The notes beneath the pieces are model-generated. The model was not told the DNA's origin. It worked only from the letters and a program-made list of their open reading frames with translations, and ran no database searches. Of a stretch of DNA of 64,000 nucleotides, positions 34,520 to 43,300 are shown in pieces (position 1 is the stretch's first letter; every line of letters starts with the position of its first letter). The translations under genes were made by a program, and so were the position numbers. The stretch lies in assembly GCA_026936335.1 (NCBI GenBank), contig JAPMXV010000042.1:647096-711095 (forward strand), in the 5' to 3' direction. The stretch comes from Mantamonas sphyraenae (taxonomy: Eukaryota; CRuMs; Mantamonadidae).

Positions 34520-36592
34520 ATGGTGCGAGTGGTGATTGGACACACGCGTCAAAGTGACTTGGAGCAGCTGCTATCCCAAGAGCAGCACGAGGCAGTGCTG
34601 CTGAGTGGGTTCCTCTCCACCAGCGACTCTGGCGATGCGGAATTGGTAGTCGTGGGTGCTCTGGCAGTCGACCGCGACTCTGAGTGGCGTCTGCAGGTGG
34701 GTAACGATGGTTCCATGGTGCCGTGGCTGCCTGCTGGATTGCGCGTGGTGGCTGTTGGTGTCCGCCGTTCAGATGCAGGCCTGGAGGACGTGTGGCAGGC
34801 TACAGCCGGTACATGGAATCCTGAGAATGAGACCGTGATGCATATGGTGGGTGTTCAGTCGGGTGGATCTTCCTTGGCTGTTCTTGCGAATGCAGAAGCA
34901 CAGTGGGACCGCGTGGAAGACGACGAGATTGCAGCAAGGCTGGCAGAGGCATACATGCAGGTGCGTGTCAGCACAACGGTGGCGCTTTGGCGCAATGACA
35001 ACGCGTCGCAGAGCAAGCACTGGATGGAAGAGCAAGCTGAGGAGTGGACTTTGCGCGTGCAGGCGGAAACCTCGGTTCTGGCGTTGCCAGCTGCCTCGGA
35101 CACCACCGTGAACGGTGTGGCCGCCATTGTGGGTGACCAGTCGCAGAGCAAGAGCAGTTTGACGTGGGCTGATGTGTTTGCTGCCCACAACGAAGCCGTG
35201 TCGTCGGCTCACAGTGTTCAGGGCTGGGAGCAACCGCGAAGCGGCAAAGGAAAAGGCAAGGGCAAGGGCAAGGGCAAGTCGGACGGAGGCTCAGGTGGCA
35301 ACGGAGGTGGACAAGCAGTGTTGGGATTGAGTGCAGGGCATGAGGCAGCGCCAGGGCAGCAGGCAGAGCCGGTTTCGTTGCTTTTGCTGGAGGCGCATGA
35401 GTCGCTGGACGCAAGCGGCGTGCTTGAGGTGGACAGCAGCCACAGAAAGGACAGCGGAACCACATTGACATCGTTCACCTTGGATGTGTGCGCTTACATG
35501 CCCTGGTCGGGAGACGTATGCATCGGCAGCAAGGCGCTGCGGGACGCGCTTGCTGCACAGTTGCAGTACATGCTGTCTCTGCATGTGGACGACGCCGAGC
35601 ACACAGAGTGGAGTGCCTTGCACTTTCAGGCTCAGCTTCAGAGCCATTGGATCACAGTGGTGTATCCTGTTCCCGAGAAAGCACTCGCTGCTGCAGCCAG
35701 CGGCGACTATGAAGCCCTCAGCGCACACGAAAGCAATCTGAAGCCCAAACGTGCGATCATCCATCGTCGGTTGGGGCTTTCAATGGACCGCCCCTGTGTT
35801 CAGATCACCCAGTCGCTGCAGTTTGGGCAGCGGGTGGCTATGGCGGCCAAGGCGGCTCAGGCTTCGTCGTCGTCCTCTTCGAGCTCATCGTCATCGGGAT
35901 CTGAGAGCAGCACGCGAGCTGCGCTGGCCAAGCTCACACCGTTGGTGAATGTGCACGAGGGATTGGGTGCATCGGGCCAGGTCGACGGCGGCAAGCTTTA
36001 CCTTGTGCAAGGCGACTACGAATACTACCACTACGGCATGGGCTTCAACGACGATGGATGGGGCTGTGCGTACCGCTCGTTGCAAACCATCTGGTCTTGG
36101 TTGCGTCTGCAGCGTTACACAGCCATGCCTGTGCCTACGCACGACGAGATCCAACGCGTGTTGGACGACATGGGGGTGCAGCCTGACCCCAAGAAACCGC
36201 AGAAGAAGTATCTGGGCTCGAAGATCTGGATCGGTAGCTGGGAGATCATGTCCTTCCTGTCGGAGAAGCTGGGACTTGAGTGCGAAATCGTCAGCGTCAA
36301 CTCTGGCGAGCAGATCGCAGACAAGGCGCGCAAGCTGGCACAGCACTTTGAGACAAACGGAACCCCGATCATGATTGGAGGCGGTGTACGAGCGTACACG
36401 TTGCTGGGCATCGACTGGAACGAAAACACGGGCGACGTGCGCTTCCTGATTCTCGATCCGCACTATACGGGCGCGGACAACGTAGCCAACATCCACAAGA
36501 AGGGCTGGTGCAACTGGAAGGACGTGGATCTGTTTGAAAAGGGTGCATTCTACAACCTCAATTTGCCTCGTCGTCCCGAGGGCGAGATTTGA
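34520..36592 (+). CDS. UFSP2: UFM1-specific protease 2
   Basis: Single exon from ATG 34520 (MVRVVIGHTRQ), 690 residues. It is a cysteine protease that matures the ubiquitin-like modifier UFM1 and removes it from targets, acting at the ER and on ribosomes. The C-terminal catalytic domain is clear: YYHYGMGFNDDGWGCAYRSL with the nucleophile Cys at about 516, KIWIGSWE, NGTPIMIGGGVRAYTLLGID, LILDPHYTG carrying the Asp/His pair, and KGWCNWKDVDLFEKGAFYNL. It is longer than the human protein (469) because of a disordered middle with a GKGKGKGK run and a serine tract. A longer upstream frame exists but runs antisense over the eL37 gene, so I start at 34520. Its 3' end overlaps that of Rit1 by 35 bp on the opposite strand. 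Confidence 0.95.
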   Translation: MVRVVIGHTRQSDLEQLLSQEQHEAVLLSGFLSTSDSGDAELVVVGALAVDRDSEWRLQVGNDGSMVPWLPAGLRVVAVGVRRSDAGLEDVWQATAGTWNPENETVMHMVGVQSGGSSLAVLANAEAQWDRVEDDEIAARLAEAYMQVRVSTTVALWRNDNASQSKHWMEEQAEEWTLRVQAETSVLALPAASDTTVNGVAAIVGDQSQSKSSLTWADVFAAHNEAVSSAHSVQGWEQPRSGKGKGKGKGKGKSDGGSGGNGGGQAVLGLSAGHEAAPGQQAEPVSLLLLEAHESLDASGVLEVDSSHRKDSGTTLTSFTLDVCAYMPWSGDVCIGSKALRDALAAQLQYMLSLHVDDAEHTEWSALHFQAQLQSHWITVVYPVPEKALAAAASGDYEALSAHESNLKPKRAIIHRRLGLSMDRPCVQITQSLQFGQRVAMAAKAAQASSSSSSSSSSSGSESSTRAALAKLTPLVNVHEGLGASGQVDGGKLYLVQGDYEYYHYGMGFNDDGWGCAYRSLQTIWSWLRLQRYTAMPVPTHDEIQRVLDDMGVQPDPKKPQKKYLGSKIWIGSWEIMSFLSEKLGLECEIVSVNSGEQIADKARKLAQHFETNGTPIMIGGGVRAYTLLGIDWNENTGDVRFLILDPHYTGADNVANIHKKGWCNWKDVDLFEKGAFYNLNLPRRPEGEI

Positions 36593-38018
36593 CCTGTGCA
36601 GCCTGCTTGAGCATTGCTCGCGGAGGATTGGCTGAAGGGAGCAATTGCTGAATAAATAGGAGGGCACGTCTCGATGTATGCTTGAGAAGCTCGTGTTTCT
36701 GGGCTTCGGCTGGGCTGTCGTCCCACTCTGCGCGCAACTCAGGCAGTGCGCAGAGCAAGAGGACAGCGGCAACAACAGATCGCTGCTCTGCGTCGGGGCA
36801 ACATAGCAGCAGGGTGCCCTTTTGTTCCACAAGCACGTGATGGGCGAACGACACCAAGTCGTCGTGCTGGGCCACGAGGGGTCGCTTGTTCTTGCTAAAC
36901 ACCATGGGCACGTGGAGGAGGCGTCGCGAGTGCGCCTCAGATGCTTGCTGTGCATGCTGGCTGACTACTAAGCTGTACTCGTCGGCACAAGTCACCACGG
37001 CGTCAAAGGCATCCAATAGACGGTTGAGGTTCAACGCACGCGGTGGAATCGCCGCAATGCAGAGCTGTGTAGGCTGAAGCTGGACTGCGTCGGCCGGATT
37101 TACGTCTTGGCACGTGCTGTTGCTGCTGCTGCTGCTACTGGCTCCCGGCTCAGCACCAAACTCTTGCGCACTCACAATATCATGCAAGCATTCGCGGAGA
37201 GATTCTGGGTTGTCGCATGCGAGGAGCTGGGTGCGGTTGCTGAGAAAGTCGCCCGGCTGTAGGCCCTCACTCCATGTCTCGTGGTCGTCCCCGGCTCCCT
37301 GACAATATGTGTACACGTTGCCGCGGTAAGTGTACTGGGGAGGGACGAGGCCTGTGACACGTGAGCACTGCATGAGCACGATAGGCGTAAAGGGCAGATC
37401 GTGGAACAAGGGCGGGTCTGCAGGCATTTGCTTCCACAGATTGGACTGTGGGCTGATCCACAGCGGACGCAGTGGATGTGAACATGCCACACGCGTGTCC
37501 GCGTAGGTCTTGAGCATGTGCGAGGCGTCTGCGAGGAGCGTGTTGACCCAGCCGTCGAGTTTGCTCTCCAAGATGGCTTTCTCCTTTGCAGATACCCACG
37601 CGGGTAAGTGCAGCTGACACGCGGCGTCTTGTGCGTCCCAGCATCCACTCAGTGCACCGAGAGCACGGTTGAGGACGGCACACCACACCGGGACGGTTTT
37701 GCTGAACGCGTCCGGAAAGGATTTGCCCTCGCGACACGAGTCAACCAGCACACAGCCCGTGTGGGTGTTGCACACGTCGAGGAGATGCAGGTTGAGCCTG
37801 CGCATGGAGAAGGACCAGTTGCCGTAGTGGCCGTCTGTGCTCTTGAAGCGGCAAGTGTGTTCAAACGAGCCGTACCACGCCCCAGCGCGTAGGTTGGCCA
37901 CAAGAGGCAGCTGGATGAGCTGGTGCATGTCTTGCACGTAGGTTTGGTCGTATGCAATGGACAAAAGCCGGTCCCACAGACTGTACTGGATGCCGTGAGT
38001 ACGGTGCCTCCGCGACAT
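36558..38018 (-). CDS. RIT1: tRNA A64-2'-O-ribosylphosphate transferase (Rit1 type)
   Basis: Single exon from ATG 38018 (MSRRHRTHGIQY), 486 residues; yeast Rit1 has 513. The enzyme adds a phosphoribosyl group to A64 of initiator tRNA-Met, keeping it out of elongation; it is known from fungi and plants. Seen: FKSTDGHYGNWSFSMRRLNLHLL, VDSCREGKSFPDAFSKTVPVWCAVLNRA, and the C-terminal domain with FSKNKRPLVAQHDDL and LLLCCPDAEQRSVVAAVLLLCAL. The upstream HEATR3-like gene stops 37 bp before this start on the same strand. The stop codon lies inside the 3' end of UFSP2 (antisense overlap 36558-36592). Presence of Rit1 in a ciliated protist widens its usual range. Confidence 0.92.
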   Translation of the reverse strand: MSRRHRTHGIQYSLWDRLLSIAYDQTYVQDMHQLIQLPLVANLRAGAWYGSFEHTCRFKSTDGHYGNWSFSMRRLNLHLLDVCNTHTGCVLVDSCREGKSFPDAFSKTVPVWCAVLNRALGALSGCWDAQDAACQLHLPAWVSAKEKAILESKLDGWVNTLLADASHMLKTYADTRVACSHPLRPLWISPQSNLWKQMPADPPLFHDLPFTPIVLMQCSRVTGLVPPQYTYRGNVYTYCQGAGDDHETWSEGLQPGDFLSNRTQLLACDNPESLRECLHDIVSAQEFGAEPGASSSSSSNSTCQDVNPADAVQLQPTQLCIAAIPPRALNLNRLLDAFDAVVTCADEYSLVVSQHAQQASEAHSRRLLHVPMVFSKNKRPLVAQHDDLVSFAHHVLVEQKGTLLLCCPDAEQRSVVAAVLLLCALPELRAEWDDSPAEAQKHELLKHTSRRALLFIQQLLPSANPPRAMLKQAAQVKSRPRDDEAN

Positions 38019-38055
38019 GGGCAGGTCTGGGCACGATCGGGCATGCTGAATCGAT

Positions 38056-40281
38056 TCATTTGCTGTTGGTTGACTCCTGCTTGTACTCGAGGAAACGTTC
38101 CATGTTTTCCAGGGCCTCAAAGGTGTGCTCCATGGCCACTTCGTCGACATCGTCGGCGCGTGCGGAGGTCTCCGCACGTTTGATGTGACCAGCAAGTGAT
38201 CGGGACAAAAGGTCATCGCAGTCGAGCTCAGCATACACATGGTCAAAATGGTAGTCTCCAAAGAGGTCCATAAGGGCATTGAGAGCCTCTGTCAGCAGCG
38301 GCAGCTCGGTGCGCTTGCTGGTGTGGTCGAGGAGCCAGGAGGCGAGGGTGTGGACCATCTGCACATCATCCCTGTTCTCGGCATCCAGAAAGTGTACAAA
38401 GATGCCCGACATGCCCAGGAGATTGACTCGGGTGGCATCCGAGACGCGCTTGTCCTTGGCGAGCTCCACCAGGGCGTGCATCTGTTCGTGCTCAATCGTG
38501 GCCACCACATCCTGCTGGCCCAGGATCTGCTGGGCTGCACGAAGAGATGTCCACATGGCGGCAGTGCATTCTTCCACCAGGTCCATCTGGTCCAGCTGTG
38601 CGGCCAGCTCAGCCACGGAGTAGATGTCGTTCCAAAAGGCCACGGGGTCGCCAAGAGTGACCGCCCAGCCCATGAGGAGGTTGTTGATGCTGCTCATGGC
38701 ACCCATGTGCACAGCCTCGAGTTCTTGCAACAGCTCACCGATGACTGTGTCGTTGTCCATGTTTGCAGGCAGGGTGGCGACGTCAAACGGTTTTGCGCGT
38801 TGAAGGATGAGCTGCAGGAGGCCGTCGTCACCGTCGTTGCCGTCGTCCCCTGTCACGGCCTTGACGAGGATGTCCTCGAGCGCAGGTTCTCCTGCTTCTT
38901 TGAGTTCGGCCGCCATATTGGCCAGACATTGCAAGGCGGTGCTCTGCGAGCTGAGGATGACGCCCATGTCTTTGAGCTCGGACTCCATGTCGTCGATAAT
39001 CTGCTGGGTGCTGACCTTGCCATTGTCGTTGTCCTGCTCATCTTGTTCGTCTTCCTCCTCCCCTTGGTCGTGGATGTCGCGGAGGACGGCCTGGTCGTCG
39101 TCCTCGGTACCTCCGTGCTTGCCGGCTGTAAGGTCGACGGCGTTGATGAGGTTATCGACAGCATCGAGGGAGAGGACGTTGGCAAAAAGATCGAGTACGG
39201 CGGGAAGGGTGTGTTCAGACAGCACTTGGCATTGGTAGGCGAGCACGGAAGCATAGACAGCGAGCTCAAGGTTGTGGTCGCCGTCGCTGACAATGGTCAT
39301 CATGAGCTCGACCATGTCTGCGTTGCGATTATGAAACAGGTCACCGATGTCAGGATTGGCGTCGGTGACGGCAAGAAGGGCTTGCGCAGCCACGAGGGTG
39401 AGCTGCGCGGGTGCTTCGTCGGGATCCAGGCAGCGAAAGAGAAACTCGAGCAGAAGCTGCGGCTCCTTGTTGAAGGTTTCCACTGCAAGCTGAGAGTTTT
39501 CCCACAGGACCCACAGAAGGGCAACAAGCTGCTCGAGAAACAGATAGTGGAACTTGAGGACGCCCCGGTAGAGCTTGGGGTCGCGCAGACTTGTTTGGCC
39601 TTGGTTTCGTTCTTGCTCCTTCTGCGTCTGCTCGTCTTCCAGGGCTTCGACGTTGGAGAACTGCACCACATGCGTGATTGGCCACGGGGCGCAGTTGTGT
39701 GTGCATGTGTGTGTGCGAGAGAGAGTGTGTGAGTGAGTGAGAGTGCGTGCGTTCTCCTGCAGGAGAGGCCGGACTTGAAAGGGGGGGTTCCGGCCGCTTG
39801 GCGGGGCTGTTAAACGTACGAGGTCGATGGCTTCAGTAATGTGGTGCATGATTTGATGGGCATCAACGAGGTCGTCGGAGGACTCGCTTGCAGTGAGGAT
39901 GGCGATAGCGCGTAGGGCAGTGGCAGCGGAAATGCGCATGTCCACCGATTGGCGGTGGGTCAGGAGAGGTGCGAGCTTGTCGATTGTGCCACACCGTTTC
40001 ACGTGGGTGTAGAATGCGTCTGGTTGGGTTGTGTCTTGTGCCAGCATGGTGATCTTCTCTGCAGCAAAGATGCGTTCGTTGAGGTCAAGGGCGGCAAGCG
40101 ACCCCGTGTGCTCGCGGACGGCAGCGCTGGTGTCGTCGTCGAGGTCATCCCCGTGCTGGGAGCTGTTGCGACCACCACGGCGTCCGCTGTACGGTGAGGA
40201 GGTGGAGGAGGAAGATGCCGAGGAGGAAGCGAGGCCGCGACGTGGTTTGACCTTGGACATCGGTGCGATTTCGGTGGGCAT
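38056..40281 (-). CDS. HEATR3/Syo1-like HEAT-repeat protein (ribosomal protein import adaptor)
   Basis: Exons 40281-39820 and 39660-38056 (phase 0; GTACGT...GTGCAG), 688 residues, near human HEATR3 (680). HEATR3/Syo1 co-imports ribosomal proteins uL18 and uL5 for the 5S particle. Seen: a basic, Ser-rich N-terminus (MSKVKPRRG), HEAT-like helices such as KLAPLLTHRQSVDMRISAATALRAIA, an acidic insertion after the central repeats (GEEEDEQDEQDNDNGK) as in the family, QSTALQCLANMAAEL, and the C-terminal LTEALNALMDLFGDYHFDHVY plus ENMERFLEYKQ matching the family end. HEAT repeats diverge fast, so the name rests on length, the acidic insert and the C-terminal block. It is divergent from TAF1 with 111 bp between starts. 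Confidence 0.8.
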   Translation of the reverse strand: MPTEIAPMSKVKPRRGLASSSASSSSTSSPYSGRRGGRNSSQHGDDLDDDTSAAVREHTGSLAALDLNERIFAAEKITMLAQDTTQPDAFYTHVKRCGTIDKLAPLLTHRQSVDMRISAATALRAIAILTASESSDDLVDAHQIMHHITEAIDLVRLTAPPSGRNPPFQVRPLLQENARTLTHSHTLSRTHTCTHNCAPWPITHVVQFSNVEALEDEQTQKEQERNQGQTSLRDPKLYRGVLKFHYLFLEQLVALLWVLWENSQLAVETFNKEPQLLLEFLFRCLDPDEAPAQLTLVAAQALLAVTDANPDIGDLFHNRNADMVELMMTIVSDGDHNLELAVYASVLAYQCQVLSEHTLPAVLDLFANVLSLDAVDNLINAVDLTAGKHGGTEDDDQAVLRDIHDQGEEEDEQDEQDNDNGKVSTQQIIDDMESELKDMGVILSSQSTALQCLANMAAELKEAGEPALEDILVKAVTGDDGNDGDDGLLQLILQRAKPFDVATLPANMDNDTVIGELLQELEAVHMGAMSSINNLLMGWAVTLGDPVAFWNDIYSVAELAAQLDQMDLVEECTAAMWTSLRAAQQILGQQDVVATIEHEQMHALVELAKDKRVSDATRVNLLGMSGIFVHFLDAENRDDVQMVHTLASWLLDHTSKRTELPLLTEALNALMDLFGDYHFDHVYAELDCDDLLSRSLAGHIKRAETSARADDVDEVAMEHTFEALENMERFLEYKQESTNSK

Positions 40282-40392
40282 GTGAGGGCGTGAATAAGAA
40301 CAGCAAAGGGAAGGGTGGACACAGAGTAATGGATCTTGGCGGTGATGGATGTGGGAAGAGTGAGGGTGCGCGGGCCAAGGCAGCGGTCGGAG
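40282..40392. promoter_or_regulatory. Divergent promoter of HEATR3-like gene and TAF1
   Basis: A 111-bp spacer between the two start codons serves both genes. It is purine-rich on the TAF1 strand; no TATA box is visible. Confidence 0.4.
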
Positions 40393-43300
40393 ATGTCGTC
40401 GTTTGCACACTTGGACGAAGAGTCGAGCTCGGACGACGAAACGCTGACAAGGAGGCGCATCACGGCCGGGTTCACGTTTGGTAATGTGGACAAACGGGGC
40501 TTCATCACGGAGGACCACTACGACAAAGAGGTATGCAGGCGTGGGTGGGGGAGGACGAGCGGAGAGTCGGAGCACGACCGACTGGGTTTAGCAGGACGGG
40601 GTGGCTGACGGTGACGGGAGGGACACACGGGCGCGGACACACACACGCACACACACAGACACGCGACGACTTGGACGAATTGGATGAGACCGAGGCGGCT
40701 GAGAAGCAGTTTGCGGTGAACAAGATCGCCAAGGTCAGCCGGTCGGAAATGCAGAGCGGCAAGGGAGACACAGACGACGTGGACGTGGAACCCGATGGTG
40801 AGTGGGGGAGAGCCGCATGAAGGAGGAGAGAGGATGAGTTTGCATCGGACGCATAAGCGATGGGACAAAGGCACGGGCTGGGGCAGTGGCTGGAGTTGCA
40901 GAGGTGATCAACCCTCTCGAGGAGCGAGCAGAGAGGACTGGGTTTTCAGGGCCGGAGCAGAGTGGACAGCGGCTGACACGAAAGAACGGGTGGGTGGGAA
41001 ATGACAGACGAGGCCCAGGACTACTCGAACATCACCGAAGAGATTGAGATTGATGGAGAGTTTGAGATGAACAAGGACGCGTACTACGAGCAGGGGTTGG
41101 AGGCGCTGAAGAGCGGATTGACACGGAAAGGAGCCGCAGCTGAAGACTACGACGACGACAGCGACGAGGAAGAGAGTGCAGCTCCGCAGCGGGTGGTACT
41201 GGACGAGGCCACGATCCTGCAAAAGACACAAGAGGCGAAGGAGCTGCAGGAGGCGGCGGAGAAGGCGCGCAAGTCGCTTCAAACGAAACGGCGGCGGGAA
41301 CGCAAAGAACAAAAGGCGAAGCAGCGAGCGCGCAACCGACGCAGACGTAGGCAGCGTGGTTCAGACTCGGAGGGCTCAAGTTCGTCGGAGTCAGAATCGG
41401 ACCTGTCTCCGGAGGAAGAAGAAGCGGAGGAGGCGACGCCGTGGCAACCGCCGCAGCTGGAGCCCACGCAGCTTCTGCGCTTCACAGACCTGTTTGCGAG
41501 CGCAGACGTGGACGACTACTTTGAGGGCAAAGAGATCGAGTCGCTGCTGTACACACAGAAGCGGCGAAAGCGCAAGAAGCGGCGCCAGGCGAAACGGCGG
41601 CGGCTGATGCAGACAACAACGGAAAGGACTCTGTCAGTAGGGCTGGCGCGATTGGACGAACACAAAGCGGCACGGTTCGACAAAATGGCACGCACTGTGG
41701 AAGACACGGACGGGTACGAAGCGATGGCTCGCACGTTTGGATTCCGCACGCTGGACGGCAAGCAGTACGACGTGGGCACAAGCTCGAGCGCCGCATCGGT
41801 GGAAGCGTCGCAATGGGTGGCGCGTGCTCAAGAGGCACTGAGGAAGCATCTGTCGATTGTGGAGGTGGACGAGTGGGAGCAAGGCATCCAGTGGGGTGAA
41901 GAGGACGTCGAGCCGGTGCAAGAGGAGGGCAAGGCGGTAGTGATGGGGATGGTGATGCCTGGAGAAGAGGAAGCAGAGAGGAAAACGTCGTGGCAAAGTC
42001 GCTCGGGTAGGTTGACAAAGGACGAAGAGGAGGCACGACGGGTGCTGGAGGCGATTGAACGCGAAGAGGCAATTCTAAAGGCAGAACAGGCCCAGAACAA
42101 CCTGAGCGCCACGGAACGTCACCTTCAGGCGCTGCAGCACCTTCAAGGAGGGGTGGCGACGCGACAGGGAGGAGAGGATGCCATGGAGGAGGAGGAACAG
42201 GCAAGCGAGAGGGCCAACAAGGAGGAGGGCGAGGAGGACGATGACGATGCAGAGCTTGTGAAGGCGCTGACGGTAAAGAGCATGGCTGGGGTGGGCCAGT
42301 TGCAGGAGAAGCGGATGCTTTCGTTGTTGAAGTGGAACCGGTCGGAGGTTGAAACGGATGAGTGGGAGCGAGCGATCGTGTGGGACGAGGAGAAACTGCC
42401 GCCCGAGTACGACAGGCGCACGGAACTGATTTTGGATCTGAACGACCCGCACATGAGCATGGATGTTGCCGAGAGTGCCAAGGACGGGATCGACGGAGAC
42501 GAGCAGGAGCAGCAGGCGGAACGTGCTCTGCGTGTGGTGGACGATAGTGTGGACCGGTTCAACCTGTCGTTCGATCGGTTCTACAACGCAGTGGAGCATG
42601 TGGTGCACAAAAAGGTGCGCGACGTGACGATTGCACACGTGGACCACACGTTGCGTTGGGCGCTGCAGAAGCCGCAGCTGCCGATGCACGAGCTGCTGCG
42701 ATACCACAGGCCTCGCATCGACGTGACAAACGGGCTGCGTGGGTCAATGACGCTGCTGACAGACGAGGAGACCATCTTCAAGAAGCGAAAGATTGCAAAG
42801 ATCTCGGTCAACTCGATCAAGGGCACGCAGGCGTTTGTGTCGAAGCTGCACTCGAAGGACATGACGGCACACGACGGACGCATTGTGCTGATGGAGTACT
42901 ACGAACGGCACCCGCCGATGCTGGGCTCAACGGGCATGTGCTCCGTGATCCAAAACTTTTACCGCAAGGTGAGCAGCGACGACCCGCATGTGCCGCGTAT
43001 GGACGATGGGACGGCAGAAGTGTTGGAGCCGGACGAGGTGGCGCCGTTTCTGGGCGAAATGGAACGTGGCGAGACAATCCAGATGGCGCAAAACCTGATG
43101 TACCGGCTGCCGTTTGTGCAGCACGACGTGGCGGCGACGGACTTTTTGTGGATCCGGTCGCGCGACGGGCGGTCGTACATCCGAGACATCCCGGCGATGT
43201 ACCTTGGCGCGGCGTGCCAGTCGCTGATGAATGTGCCGCATCCGAACGGGCGTTTTGCGCGAGCAAACAACGGGAACGCTGTGGAGGCGTACATCCAGAG

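Larger units (their letters stand above)
33320..34539 (+). repeat. Right arm of the ~1.2 kb inverted duplication
   Basis: Reverse complement of 24153-25371 with about ten single-base or small differences. This arm contains the stop codon and last codons of the phosphatase at one edge and the start codon plus six codons of UFSP2 at the other. Both neighbours are intact here but only remnants in the left arm, which makes this the probable original. Introns are kept in both arms, so the copy was made at DNA level, not through RNA. Confidence 0.9.

Noticed and set aside
38056-40281. Beta-catenin-like 1 (CTNNBL1) as identity
   Set aside because: The acidic insert, total length and C-terminal FLEYKQ block fit HEATR3/Syo1 better.
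40942-40976. TTTTCAG at 40949 as TAF1 exon 3 acceptor
   Set aside because: It leads into an in-frame stop in one phase and the wrong frame in the other; AAATGACAG at 41007 joins in phase and fits the TAF1 sequence.
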